A stretch of DNA of 64,000 bases, taken from assembly GCF_002954715.1 (NCBI RefSeq), contig NZ_MSCP01000002.1, forward strand, positions 1,249,569 to 1,313,568. Reading direction: 5' to 3'. The position numbers and the translations under genes were made by a program. Below, piece after piece: positions 45,918 through 56,029 of this stretch (the first letter of the stretch is position 1; every line of letters begins with the position of its first letter). The notes beneath the pieces were generated by a model. The model did no database searches, was not told the DNA's origin, and saw nothing but the letters and a program-made list of their open reading frames with translations. This stretch comes from Aliivibrio sifiae (GTDB lineage: Bacteria; Pseudomonadota; Gammaproteobacteria; Enterobacterales; Vibrionaceae).

Positions 45918-47399
45918 CTAAATCTCCCACTCTCCGCCCAGAGCTTTGTGTAACCCCACCACTGATTGCGCTGTTTGTAATTTAGCGGCCACGACTCTGT
46001 CTTTCATCATATTATGTTGTCGTTGTGCATCTAATACCGACAGATAATCAATCAAACCTGCGTTGTATAAAGCATTGGCTTTGCTTAACGCGGCCTCTGT
46101 TTGTTGCTGTGCTTCGGTAATGCTTGCTTGGTATTTCTGGCTGTTACCATAAGCAAACAACAACGTTTCTACTTCTGCAAAGGCGCCATTTACCGCGTGT
46201 TGATAAGTAAGAACAGACGTTTCAAGACGCGCTTCTTGAATATCTACCATTGCCGCGCCTCTGCCACCATCAAATACCGTCCAACTTACGCCTGCACTTG
46301 CCATCCAACCAAATGAGCCACTGTTAAACAAATCATCGAAATCACCGGCAACTAACCCTGGTGTGCCCGTTAAAAACAACTTTGGATATCGACTGGCAAT
46401 AGCGGCGCCTAACTCTTCATTGATTGCGGCTATTTCTCGCTCAGCCATACGAACATCAGGCCGACGCTGCAATAAATCTGACGGTAGTCCTGTAGGGATA
46501 ATACCGGCTAATTCTGGAGTAACTTGCTCAATTGAATCATCACCAAGATTCAGCGAACTAGTTGGTTGCCCTAACAAAATAGCCAATCGCTGCTTGTGAA
46601 TATTCGCAGCAATATCTAGCTGGGGAATAATCGCCTCTGTCGCCGCTAACATTGCACTGGCCTGAGAGATATCAAGCTCTGAACCATAACCGTTATCAAC
46701 CACTTTTCTTACCAGTTTCAACGTGCTTTTTTGGTCTTCAATCGTGCCCATTGCAATCGCTTTACGCTCTATTGCGCCGCGATATTGTAAATAGTTACTT
46801 ATCACATCAGCCGTTACCAAGGTGTTTAATCCGCTTCGATAAATTTCGACTTGTTCTTTTCTTATTTCAGCCGCATCAGCTTGGCTATCAATTCGACCAA
46901 ATAAATCCATTTCCCAAGCGATGGTAGCTCCGACACCAAAACCATCTTGCTGTTGGTCCATTAATGTCACACTAGAACCGACAAGAGGTTGAGCTGCAGC
47001 AGGTACCCCAATAGGTGAAACCGCTGCACCTAATAAAGGATCATTTTCACTGATTTGATAATTAACATACCCAGCACCAAGGCTAACGGTTGGCACTTTA
47101 AATGACGACACCATTTCATGATAAGACTGCGCCATTTTAATGCGCTCAGAAGCAATTCGTAGCGGAATATTCTGCTGCTGTGCGTCTGCAACCAATTGGT
47201 TTAATATTGGGTCATTAAACCCTTTCCACCACGCTAGATCACTTGATAATGTTTGTGACCCATTTACGCCTTCAATCTGGGTATAGGCTTCACTCATCGT
47301 CATTTCTGGCGGAGTATAATCTGGTGTCATGCTGCAACCTGTCAATATACCAGCCAAGAATAATGCTTTTGTTATTGTCGATACTTTATGCATTTTCAT
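45918..47399 (-). CDS. Outer-membrane efflux lipoprotein (OprM/NodT family)
   Basis: 493 aa, lipobox ILTGC (Cys22). Two repeated OEP domains with the typical SDLLQRRPDVRMAEREIAA, YPKLFLTG and LDAQRQHNMMKDR motifs. It forms the outer-membrane channel of the tripartite pump. Its start overlaps the RND stop by 14 bases; AAGGGTATCAACC precedes the ATG. Confidence 0.93.
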   Translation of the reverse strand: MKMHKVSTITKALFLAGILTGCSMTPDYTPPEMTMSEAYTQIEGVNGSQTLSSDLAWWKGFNDPILNQLVADAQQQNIPLRIASERIKMAQSYHEMVSSFKVPTVSLGAGYVNYQISENDPLLGAAVSPIGVPAAAQPLVGSSVTLMDQQQDGFGVGATIAWEMDLFGRIDSQADAAEIRKEQVEIYRSGLNTLVTADVISNYLQYRGAIERKAIAMGTIEDQKSTLKLVRKVVDNGYGSELDISQASAMLAATEAIIPQLDIAANIHKQRLAILLGQPTSSLNLGDDSIEQVTPELAGIIPTGLPSDLLQRRPDVRMAEREIAAINEELGAAIASRYPKLFLTGTPGLVAGDFDDLFNSGSFGWMASAGVSWTVFDGGRGAAMVDIQEARLETSVLTYQHAVNGAFAEVETLLFAYGNSQKYQASITEAQQQTEAALSKANALYNAGLIDYLSVLDAQRQHNMMKDRVVAAKLQTAQSVVGLHKALGGEWEI

Positions 47400-50300
47400 G
47401 GTTGATACCCTTCATATTAAGTTCGTTTTTGATTGACGTCATTTCCACATTTATATCGTTATTTGAGCGATCATTTTTATAGAACAATTTATACATTGCA
47501 GGCATTGCTAGCAGTGATAAGAACGTTGCTGCTGCAAGGCCACCAATAATGGTTGCTGCCATTTGGTCAAATAACCTATCTGATAGTAATGGGATCATAC
47601 CTAATGCCGTGGTTAATGCGCCTAATGAAATCGCCATGGTTCTGTTTAGCGTGGCATCTTTAATCGCATCATCTAATAACTTACCTTGCTTACGCTCTAA
47701 CTCAATTTGGTCCATCAATACAATGCCGTTTTTCACTATCATGCCAGACAGCGCGACTGCACCAATTAATGCCATGTAACCAAATGGTTTATCAAACAAC
47801 AGTAAACTTAAACTGGCCCCAGTCGCCGCAAGAGGCACAGTGGTTAAAATAATCACAGGCTGCTTAAAGCCGTTAAACATTGCCACCAAAATAATCACCA
47901 TTAAGATCAGTGCTTTTGGCAGTTGTGAAAAGGTATCCATAATTGAGCGATGTTCATCATAATATTCACCACCCCACTCAAATGTGTAACCATAAGGCAA
48001 TTGAATCGCTTCAATCTCCTCGGACACTTGTGATCGTACTTGCGCAGCTGTTTTACCTTCAATCGCAGCTTGAGCCGTAATTGATGGCACACGATCACGT
48101 CGCCAAATCATGCTTTCCTCGTTTTTCAATTCAAAGCCATCAATAACTTGGCCTAATGGAACAGAATGAAGACCTAACAGTGATTTAACCGGAAGTTTTT
48201 CTAACGACGCCATGCTTGATTCTGGGCTTTTTAATAATAATGGAATTAACTCATCCTCTTGCTGCATTGCCCCCAATATCATGCCATCGGACGAGCGCTT
48301 TAATGCCATTGCAATATCAGCACGATTAATTCCCGCACGACGCGCCTGCTCTTGATTAATGATTGGTACCAAGACTTTACTGGTTTGACGCCAATCATCA
48401 CGCACGTACTTAGTGTATGGGTTGTCATTCAAAATAACCTGAGCTTCTTGAGACAAACGACGCAGCACTTCAGGATCCGGCCCTGTAAATCGTGCTTCAA
48501 TACTGAATTTATCTTTCGTTGCCAGTTTCAATGAACGGAATCTTGGTTCAGCTTGAGGAAATTCGTTTGTTAACCATTCATCACCACGCTTAACTAATGG
48601 TTTAATTGCGTCATAATCAGCAGTATTGATCACAATTTGACCATAACTTGGATCAAACGGCTCTGGCTCTACGGTTACAGAAAATCGAGGAGCACTGGCG
48701 CCCACATAAGTTGAGATTAAATCCACCTCAGGCTGCTCTAATAACCATGCTTCAATGCGTTTCATGTCTTGTGACGTTTCTTCAATTTTAGCGCCATTGG
48801 GTAACCAATAATCAAGGAATACAACTGGACGATCCGAACTTGGCATAAAGTTAACCGAGATTTGAGGGATAACCACCGCCGTCATTAACAGCAACGGAAC
48901 CACCGCAGACAACGCTTTTTTAGGATTATCGACTGTCCAACCTATCACCTTTTTAAAACGACTTGGCTTCACGATCTCTTCACTGCCCACTTCTGGTTTT
49001 AGCCATAACCAACACATCAATGGCGTAATGGTCATTGCAACCAGCCATGAAAGCAACAACGATGAACACATGATTTTAAACACAGACCCAGCAAACTCAG
49101 CCGCATCGGTTTGTGAGAATAACACAGGGCTAGCGCCCATAATGGCAATGAACGTTGCTCCTAATAATGGCAATGCTGTTTCGTGAATACAATCGGTCGC
49201 GGCTTTGGTTTTTTCAATGCCACTTTTTACTTTTGAGGTGTACATATCGGTAATAACAATGGCGTTATCAACCAACATACCCAGAGCTAAAATGAAGGTG
49301 CCTAATGATACTCGCTGTAAATCAATACTCGCTAGGTACATATAAATAAGCGTTAGTAAAATCGTGACGAGCAAACTGGTTCCAACAATGGTCGCGCTTT
49401 TGAATCCCATAAAGATCCACAATACGACGACAACAATCAGCACACTTTCTAATAGGTTTAAAACGAAATTATCAATCGATTTTTGTACTTCATCGGGCTG
49501 AAAAGCAACAATCCCAACTTCAACGCCAACAGGTAATGTTGATTGATACTCAGCAATGACCTCATCAATGCTTGATCCTAAACTCACCACGTTAATACCA
49601 CTCACCGGGCTCACCGCTAACGTCACTGCATCAATACCATTATAACGACTTAGAGATAACGCAGGCGTTTGATAACCCATTGATACATCTCCAACATCTT
49701 GCAATCGAATAAGTCCAGTACCTAGCTCGCTTATCCCCCCTTTTAGAGTGAAGTTTTGAATATCTTGCAGCGATTGAAATGAGCTACTTTGATCAATACG
49801 AATACGCTCATGTCCTGCCGCCATACTGCCTGCATCGAACACCATGTTTTGACTATTTAATTGGTTCAATACTTGAACGGTAGATAAACCATAAGCCGCT
49901 AAGCGCTCATCGGTAATATCAATATTCACTACTTGGTTTTGAACACCATGTAACTCAATTTTTTTAATCCCATCGACGGTTTTTAAGCGACGTTGCAGCT
50001 CTTTAGCGTATAAACGTAAATCGGCAGGTGACGTATCTTCTCCATAAACAGAGAAAAGCATGCCGTACACTTCAGAGAATTCATCTTGCACAATACTTAT
50101 CTGTGCTGTAGCTGGTAAACCAAGCTTCACATCCGAAACTTTACGGCGTAATAAATCCCATTCTTGAGGTAATTGCGTTGATGAAATCGATTCTTTCAAA
50201 TCAATAAACACCATCGACATACCCGGTTTAGATAGCGATCGTAATTTCCAAAGCGATCCCATTTCTTGTAATTTTGTTTCAACTTTGTCTGTCACTTGCT

Positions 50301-50481
50301 GTTCAACTTCTTCAGCAGAAGCGCCAGGATATAGCGTGACAACCACGGCACTTTTTACCGTAAAGCTTGGGTCTTCTAATTTACCCAATTTAAAATACGA
50401 TAACCCACCCGCTATCACACACAATACCGTAAAGAAAATAACGAAGGTTCGTTGTCTTATGGCAAATTCAGCTAAATTCAT
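47386..50481 (-). CDS. RND-family efflux transporter
   Basis: About 1031 aa, 12 transmembrane helices with two large periplasmic loops, HAE1-type proton-driven drug/solute exporter. Helix 4 has GMLVDNAIVITDM with the proton-relay acid; both halves show the expected GxxxxxxP and LxxxxVP elements (for example TTVPLAATGASLSLLLF). The N-terminal KLGKLEDPSFTVK and VTLYPGASAEEVEQQV are typical of the branch that includes TriC-like pumps. AGGAGG precedes two Mets (50484, 50481); I prefer the second. Substrate unknown. Confidence 0.93.
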   Translation of the reverse strand: MNLAEFAIRQRTFVIFFTVLCVIAGGLSYFKLGKLEDPSFTVKSAVVVTLYPGASAEEVEQQVTDKVETKLQEMGSLWKLRSLSKPGMSMVFIDLKESISSTQLPQEWDLLRRKVSDVKLGLPATAQISIVQDEFSEVYGMLFSVYGEDTSPADLRLYAKELQRRLKTVDGIKKIELHGVQNQVVNIDITDERLAAYGLSTVQVLNQLNSQNMVFDAGSMAAGHERIRIDQSSSFQSLQDIQNFTLKGGISELGTGLIRLQDVGDVSMGYQTPALSLSRYNGIDAVTLAVSPVSGINVVSLGSSIDEVIAEYQSTLPVGVEVGIVAFQPDEVQKSIDNFVLNLLESVLIVVVVLWIFMGFKSATIVGTSLLVTILLTLIYMYLASIDLQRVSLGTFILALGMLVDNAIVITDMYTSKVKSGIEKTKAATDCIHETALPLLGATFIAIMGASPVLFSQTDAAEFAGSVFKIMCSSLLLSWLVAMTITPLMCWLWLKPEVGSEEIVKPSRFKKVIGWTVDNPKKALSAVVPLLLMTAVVIPQISVNFMPSSDRPVVFLDYWLPNGAKIEETSQDMKRIEAWLLEQPEVDLISTYVGASAPRFSVTVEPEPFDPSYGQIVINTADYDAIKPLVKRGDEWLTNEFPQAEPRFRSLKLATKDKFSIEARFTGPDPEVLRRLSQEAQVILNDNPYTKYVRDDWRQTSKVLVPIINQEQARRAGINRADIAMALKRSSDGMILGAMQQEDELIPLLLKSPESSMASLEKLPVKSLLGLHSVPLGQVIDGFELKNEESMIWRRDRVPSITAQAAIEGKTAAQVRSQVSEEIEAIQLPYGYTFEWGGEYYDEHRSIMDTFSQLPKALILMVIILVAMFNGFKQPVIILTTVPLAATGASLSLLLFDKPFGYMALIGAVALSGMIVKNGIVLMDQIELERKQGKLLDDAIKDATLNRTMAISLGALTTALGMIPLLSDRLFDQMAATIIGGLAAATFLSLLAMPAMYKLFYKNDRSNNDINVEMTSIKNELNMKGINHENA

Positions 50482-50490
50482 CATAACCTC

Positions 50491-51585
50491 CTATTGAGTA
50501 ACAAAGCGCAGTTGACCAACAGGGTCACCGTCTTTTAGATAATCAGCACCCGTAACCACTACTTTATCGCCAACCATTAGTCCCGTATTAATACACGCTT
50601 GGTTTGCATCTAATGAAGCCAGTTCTACGTGTCTGCTTTCAATTTCATGGTCATTCGCCAATAAGACTTTTTGTTCGCCTTTTTGTCCGATAAGTGCAGA
50701 ATAAGGTAAACAGTACGCATTATTTGCATAAGCAAAAGGAACTGATACTTTTACGGCTTTACCCGGAAGTAAATAGACAGGCTTTTCTGACACATCAAAG
50801 CCGTCTAATTGAAAAGTGACTCGGTAGGTTTGCTTAATCGGGTGAGGTTGCGTTCCGACCTCTTTTAATGAGGCACTGTAAATCTGTTTTTCTTGATACC
50901 AACTGATATTGGCACTTTGATTTTCTTGGAATAAATGCGCGAGGTTTTCAGGTACATCAATCACCGCTTCTAACTGGTTTGGTTGGTGTAAGGTAAATAC
51001 ACTGATCCCCGGAATCGCTTGCTCAAACTGTTCAAATTTTTGATTCGAGATCACGCCATCAAATGGGGCTTTTAATTCGGTATAACCTAACGCATCATTT
51101 GCTCTGATTAGGTTTTGTTGCACCACTTTTACCATTGCAGCACTGCGTTTATAGCCACTTAATGCGCGGTCAAGGTTCACTTTTGCTATCGCATCATCTT
51201 GCGTCGCTTGTTTTACTCGAAGGTATTCTGATTTCGCTAATTGGTGTGCAGCTTTAGCTTCACTTAATCGTGCTTCAATTTCTAATACTGATATTTTGTA
51301 ATCGTGTGGATCTAAACGTGCAATCACAGCCCCTTTAGAAATGCTCTGGCCTTCTTGTACCAAAACATCATGAATAGTACCGGGAACACGAAATGACAAC
51401 TCAGCCATATCACTTGCTTGCAACGTACCAGAAAATTGCTTAATGCTATGAGTTTGTTGTGTGCTTAATTCTACAACTTCAATTGGACGAGGTGTTTTTT
51501 CTACCACCAAAGACTGAGTTTGGTTACAGCCAACCAACGCTACGCTAGATAACGCTAATACACTTATTAATTGTTGTTTTTTCAT
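50491..51585 (-). CDS. RND periplasmic adaptor lipoprotein (MFP)
   Basis: About 364 aa, lipobox ALVGC (Cys20). AcrA-type adaptor: lipoyl half (VPGTIHDVLVQEGQSISKG), helical hairpin, second lipoyl half (APFDGVISNQKFEQFEQ), barrel and membrane-proximal domains. First gene of the MFP-RND-OMP operon. The start is the ATG at 51585 behind AGGAG; the GTG at 51588 is an alternative. A hairpin overlaps the ribosome site. Confidence 0.92.
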   Translation of the reverse strand: MKKQQLISVLALSSVALVGCNQTQSLVVEKTPRPIEVVELSTQQTHSIKQFSGTLQASDMAELSFRVPGTIHDVLVQEGQSISKGAVIARLDPHDYKISVLEIEARLSEAKAAHQLAKSEYLRVKQATQDDAIAKVNLDRALSGYKRSAAMVKVVQQNLIRANDALGYTELKAPFDGVISNQKFEQFEQAIPGISVFTLHQPNQLEAVIDVPENLAHLFQENQSANISWYQEKQIYSASLKEVGTQPHPIKQTYRVTFQLDGFDVSEKPVYLLPGKAVKVSVPFAYANNAYCLPYSALIGQKGEQKVLLANDHEIESRHVELASLDANQACINTGLMVGDKVVVTGADYLKDGDPVGQLRFVTQ

Positions 51586-51586
51586 C

Positions 51587-51613
51587 ACTGACTCCTAAGA
51601 TTTTAGAGTCAGT
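51587..51613 (-). promoter_or_regulatory. Hairpin over the ribosome site of the efflux adaptor gene
   Basis: ACTGACTC/GAGTCAGT, 8-bp perfect arms and an 11-base loop. On the minus strand the AGGAG ribosome site lies at the border of the loop and right arm, two bases before the start codon. It could limit translation of the pump. Confidence 0.5.
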
Positions 51614-51670
51614 GTATAGATATAAAGGAGTGAGATAAGCCAGTAAACGCGACAAACACTGTCTCAAAAT

Positions 51671-52561
51671 TCAGGACAATGATACAAGCTTCGGCATTTC
51701 GATCAATAAATGGTCAATCAATAATCGAGTGACTCGAGATATTCCTTTTTTTTCAGGTGACAGTAACCAAATGTCTTCTTTTTCAGAGCGGTAATCCGGC
51801 AAAATATGGATTAACTGTCCATTTCGTATCTCATCACCAATCAATATTTGTGGTAAAAATCCAATTCCACGACCATGAATAATGGCATTTTTCACAAAAC
51901 CAATACTATTACTGGTAAGCTTTGTTTTTACTTGCAGATATTCATCATTTAAATGCCATTGATTTTCTATTCCACTACTTGGCCAGCGATAACAAATGCA
52001 GTCGCACTGTTTAATATCTTGTATATTATTGATATTTTTATTCAAGGTGAGGAACTCAGGACTCGCAACTAATACACGTTCAAGCCCAAAAACTTTCCTC
52101 GCAATAATATTGCTATTGAGTAATTCTCCACCATGCACAGCCAAATCCAAACCTTGGGGATACATTTCTAAAAAACCATTATTGATAATGCGAATATCTA
52201 ACTCAATGTCTGGGTATTTATCTTGAAATGAAAAAATAATCTCTTGCAGTGGGCCATCACTTTCTGGGAGCAAGCCAAATTTTATCTTCCCTTTAGGTGA
52301 GTCGGACACTTGCTGAGCCGCATCGTTAGCTTGATCCAACGCTTCCAAGGCTTTCAATAATTTTTGGTGATAAGCTTCACCATGCTGAGTTAAAGACAAC
52401 TGTCGAGTAGTACGAAAAAACAACGCAACCCCTAAGTCCTGCTCTAACTCACTTATTCTGCGGCTAACATTACCTCTTGGTAGATCTAACGCATTAGCGG
52501 CTGCCGTAAAACTACCAAGTTTAACGACGACAGTAAACAAGGTTAAATCTTCAACTTTCAT
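51671..52561 (-). CDS. LysR-family regulator, probable efflux-operon regulator
   Basis: 296 aa. N-terminal winged helix-turn-helix (FTAAANALDLPRGNVSRRIS, residues about 17-37) and LysR substrate-binding domain (GKIKFGLLPESDGP onward). 82 bases upstream of the efflux operon in the same direction, with good ribosome site AAGGGAAAAGT. Position suggests that it controls the pump genes; the ligand is unknown. Confidence 0.88.
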   Translation of the reverse strand: MKVEDLTLFTVVVKLGSFTAAANALDLPRGNVSRRISELEQDLGVALFFRTTRQLSLTQHGEAYHQKLLKALEALDQANDAAQQVSDSPKGKIKFGLLPESDGPLQEIIFSFQDKYPDIELDIRIINNGFLEMYPQGLDLAVHGGELLNSNIIARKVFGLERVLVASPEFLTLNKNINNIQDIKQCDCICYRWPSSGIENQWHLNDEYLQVKTKLTSNSIGFVKNAIIHGRGIGFLPQILIGDEIRNGQLIHILPDYRSEKEDIWLLSPEKKGISRVTRLLIDHLLIEMPKLVSLS

Positions 52562-52731
52562 ACTTTTCCCTTCATCATTAAAAACCCACTATGTCATAAT
52601 TTTCATGACAATTATAATCATAGGCCATTCGTATCTTTGGCTATCAATACCATATTATTAAACAAAAAAACGAATTAACCACTCTAATACAGTTAACTCG
52701 CTTTATTTAAAATGTAGATTAAATGGTCTAA

Positions 52732-53763
52732 CTATAACGCTTGTAAATAAGATTTAGCCGCGCTTAAACGAACTGTCGCTCCACCAATGACATCAATAAA
52801 TCCCAATATAGAATAAGGTTTCTCTGCACTGATCCATGCTGATCCTGTTGCTCCTATTGGCATCATATCCATCGTATTTTGATCGATCTCTAAAATCACC
52901 GTTCGGCCAACAGGGGCTGAACCACGTTGAATATGACTCGATACCGATTGTTCTTGAGGTAGCAAACTTCCTTGCGCTTCACCAGTTGCATTCACTACAC
53001 TGTGAACTCTTGCTCTAAAGATTTCACCCGGATATGCCGTGACGAAAAACTCACTAAATTGACCCGGCTTAATATTTTTATACGCTTGATCGGGTATGCG
53101 CATCTCAACAAACTTTTTACTCGTATCCCACAAATGAAGTGAACCAATACGAGATCCATCAGCAATAAATATGTGTGTCACCATGCCATCAAACGGCGCA
53201 GTAATAGTTAAACGGTCGAGTTCAAAATTTAGGTTTATTAACTGTGCTTCTAGCCCCAACTGCTTCGCTTCAAGTACATGAATATCAGCAATAAGCATTT
53301 CAACCAAATCTAAAGACTCTTCAGTATCACGAACCGAGACATGCTCTTTCATACCTACGTTACGTTTATGATTACGGTCAGCTTGTTGCAATGCGACTTG
53401 CTTTGCTTCGATGCTTTTTTCAACCTCAAGCTGAGCAGACTCTACCTCAATAATTGCAGAGGTAATTTTGTCATCTTTAAGCAAATAAAGAACCTCTCCT
53501 TTTTTGACATGTTGGTTATGATCAATGTAGATCTCATCAATATGTTGGCCAACAGAAGGGGAAAGTACAGCATGAGGTGCTTTTACTGTGGTTGAATTGG
53601 TCAAATCGGCAGGAGAATAAAACCGATGTCCTAAAAAAAGAGCCAGCGCTAATACCACACCAATAAAAGTAGTAATGAAGTAATTACGACCTGTCGGTTT
53701 AAGGACTTTAAATTTAAATAATAGCCAAACAATTAAGATATACGGCAGCATAATCTCTTTCAT
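52732..53763 (-). CDS. HlyD-type membrane-fusion protein (YiaV-like)
   Basis: 343 aa. N-terminal membrane helix (about 28-46), lipoyl half (HAVLSPSVGQHIDEIYIDHN), helical hairpin, second lipoyl half (TAPFDGMVTHIFIADGS) and barrel. It overlaps the DUF3302 gene by four bases (ATGA). The same two-gene pair, YiaW then YiaV, exists in E. coli. Substrate unknown; no transporter gene is beside it. Confidence 0.85.
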   Translation of the reverse strand: MKEIMLPYILIVWLLFKFKVLKPTGRNYFITTFIGVVLALALFLGHRFYSPADLTNSTTVKAPHAVLSPSVGQHIDEIYIDHNQHVKKGEVLYLLKDDKITSAIIEVESAQLEVEKSIEAKQVALQQADRNHKRNVGMKEHVSVRDTEESLDLVEMLIADIHVLEAKQLGLEAQLINLNFELDRLTITAPFDGMVTHIFIADGSRIGSLHLWDTSKKFVEMRIPDQAYKNIKPGQFSEFFVTAYPGEIFRARVHSVVNATGEAQGSLLPQEQSVSSHIQRGSAPVGRTVILEIDQNTMDMMPIGATGSAWISAEKPYSILGFIDVIGGATVRLSAAKSYLQAL

Positions 53764-54071
53764 GATTGTGCTCCTCTAAACCAAGTTTGGACTTTATCCC
53801 AATCCGTCACTATCGCAAGTACGGCGAGAACCCATAACGGTTTCCAAACTAGCCCTAAAATACACATCCAAAAAATTAATTTTGCTTGAGCCAATCCTTT
53901 TTCTTTTGCCAAATGTTTAGGGATAGAGTGCACATACCACACCTTAGCGATAACCCATGCAATAACACCAAGAGTGACTAAAATAATAAACCACATAAAG
54001 ACTATGGAATCGAGCAAAGCATAAATACTTGGGAGGGACTCAAATTCCAAGCTGGTAGGGTGTATTTGCAT
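53760..54071 (-). CDS. DUF3302 inner-membrane protein (YiaW-like)
   Basis: 103 aa, two or three transmembrane helices (about 23-46 and 68-88). DUF3302 pattern: ...HSIPKHLAKEKGL..., then WVxxLGxVWKPLW-like segment. First gene of the pair with the HlyD-type protein. It is divergent from the LysR gene at 54291, which may regulate it. Confidence 0.8.
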   Translation of the reverse strand: MQIHPTSLEFESLPSIYALLDSIVFMWFIILVTLGVIAWVIAKVWYVHSIPKHLAKEKGLAQAKLIFWMCILGLVWKPLWVLAVLAIVTDWDKVQTWFRGAQS

Positions 54072-54290
54072 AATGGCACCTATCTCTCTTGATCTTATTT
54101 AATCTCATCCTGAATCTAAGCGCCCTCTTGTTCCATAAAATGACGAATTTAATTTATTGATACAATTAAAGATATCTAAATGGATAGTAATAACCAATGG
54201 CATAACCACATAAGTGATATATCAATATTGATATCTAAAAAAGATTAAGATAGATTAAAATACATCCGATATAAAAATAAAGGTGTCATC

Positions 54291-55211
54291 ATGGACTTAT
54301 CAGACTTTGATTTAAACCTCCTCAAAACACTCCTTATTCTTCTGCAAGAAAAAAATACAAATAAAGCAGCAGAGCGACTTAATACAAGTCAACCTGCCGT
54401 TAGTAGAACGCTTGCTAAGTTAAGAAATAAACTTGATGACCCTTTATTTATTCGCCAATCGAGGGGGTTAAAATTAACCCCAAAAGCGGAAGAATTGGCA
54501 ATTCATCTTCCAAAAGTTTTCTCTGAATTAGAAATGGTATTACAAGGAAAATCATTCGAACCAGCACGACTAAGCGGGACGATAAAAATAGCAATGAATG
54601 GCTTTATTATTGAAACTCATGGATATCAAATATGCCAAGCCCTCACAAAAGATGCGCCAAACATTGACATTGAATTACACTCTTTTAGTCAGAAAACAGC
54701 CATTGAATTAGTTAATGGGGAACTAGATTTAGCTATCAGTTATTATCCTCTTGATATATCAAAAGAGTTAAGGCAAGTGCCTATCGGACGATTTACTTTT
54801 GATTGTATTTGCAGAATAGATCATCCTCTTGCTAACCAAAAACTAGATATGCAAGAGATATTTACTTACCCTCTTGCTGGATTAATAGTTCCAGAATTTA
54901 ATTCAAAAACCATGCTTGCCACTAAATTTTCCGAAGATGAAATACTCAAAAAACCAATGCTTCGTTGCCAGCACGTAAACCCTATTTTAAAGGCCATAGA
55001 AAGCTCTGATATGTTATTCATTGCACCACAAAGTTTAATGGGCAGTTTGGACCAAACAAAATATGCGTTAATAAAAGTAGAGGACCATTTAAAGCGACAC
55101 GAAATGAAAATAGCATTAACCTACAACAGCAAGTACATGAATTCGGCTAAATTTAATTGGATAGAAAAAATCACTGATAATATTTTACCTCCTAAGATGA
55201 CAAGGCATTGA
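54291..55211 (+). CDS. LysR-family regulator (divergent from YiaW/YiaV-like pair)
   Basis: 306 aa. Winged helix-turn-helix (NTNKAAERLNTSQPAVSRTL, residues about 22-41) and effector domain (GTIKIAMNGFIIE onward). AAAGGTGTCATC precedes the ATG. It faces the DUF3302/HlyD pair across a 219-bp gap, the classic layout for a LysR regulator. Its stop overlaps the next reading frame, which is a FadL remnant. Confidence 0.88.
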   Translation: MDLSDFDLNLLKTLLILLQEKNTNKAAERLNTSQPAVSRTLAKLRNKLDDPLFIRQSRGLKLTPKAEELAIHLPKVFSELEMVLQGKSFEPARLSGTIKIAMNGFIIETHGYQICQALTKDAPNIDIELHSFSQKTAIELVNGELDLAISYYPLDISKELRQVPIGRFTFDCICRIDHPLANQKLDMQEIFTYPLAGLIVPEFNSKTMLATKFSEDEILKKPMLRCQHVNPILKAIESSDMLFIAPQSLMGSLDQTKYALIKVEDHLKRHEMKIALTYNSKYMNSAKFNWIEKITDNILPPKMTRH

Positions 55212-55753
55212 TTGAACTTATACATAAGAATAAATTTAATAATGATTTGGCTAGAGTCGACCAGACACTATCCAGCGGAATGATCATGCCTGATATTATT
55301 GATATAAGCTTAAGCTACGCATTAAGCAAAGACTTAAATCTATTAGCTAGCATACAACTTCACCGCTGGAGCCATTGGGATGCTACCGTTTTAGACCTAA
55401 ACCACGGTAAAGGTGGTGCTACAATTCAACGAGATTGGGATGATGTGTGGAAATTTGCGATAGGTTCTGATTACCGCTTAAATGCAGATTGGCGCTTAAA
55501 AGCCGGTTTCTCATATGAAACATCACCACAAGACGACCCGTCTATGCAGTGGGTCGATTTACCCGTTGGTGAACAATACCGCTACTCGGTTGGTGCATCG
55601 AGCTCATGGGATGACATCACGATGGACATGTTCTACGAATATGCTGACTTAGGCTCTGTGGATATGAACCGTCAAGTTATTGGTCTAGGAAAAGGCGTTA
55701 ATGGCACTTTCGACGGCCGAATTCACTTTGTCGGGGTAAACTTTACCTTTTAA
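55208..55753 (+). pseudogene. 5'-truncated FadL/OmpP1-family outer-membrane protein remnant
   Basis: An open frame of 181 codons. From about residue 26 (IMPDIIDISLSYALSKDLNL, then LHRWSHWDATV) to the end (GRIHFVGVNFTF with a C-terminal Phe) it matches the last third of FadL-type long-chain fatty-acid porins (normally about 420-450 aa). The signal peptide, N-terminal plug and first strands are missing, and the first 20-odd residues lack similarity and begin directly at the LysR stop. No ribosome site precedes the ATT-like start region; the piece is probably not expressed. Confidence 0.75.
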
Positions 55754-55769
55754 TACAAGCCCTCTAATT

Positions 55770-55796
55770 TAAGCAGTACGCTGACTGTACTGCTTA
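55770..55796 (+). terminator. Hairpin after the FadL remnant
   Basis: TAAGCAGTAC/GTACTGCTTA, 10-bp perfect arms with a 7-base loop. No T-run. It is probably the former terminator of the intact porin gene. Confidence 0.5.
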
Positions 55797-56029
55797 GACT
55801 TCACACGATCTATTAATCTGATAAACACACTCCTTCAGTCACTAAATTATTAATTTCAATAATAATGACCGGCGATAACTTATAGCCTTGCATGCCTTAA
55901 AAAACCGATATGCAGTCTCTTATCCTACAATAGGCAGATAAAAATAAACAATCTAAGAAAATGCTATCAATACAAAAGTCAATAATCACTACTATCGTAA
56001 GTTGACATTCAATACATACTGAGCCAATC

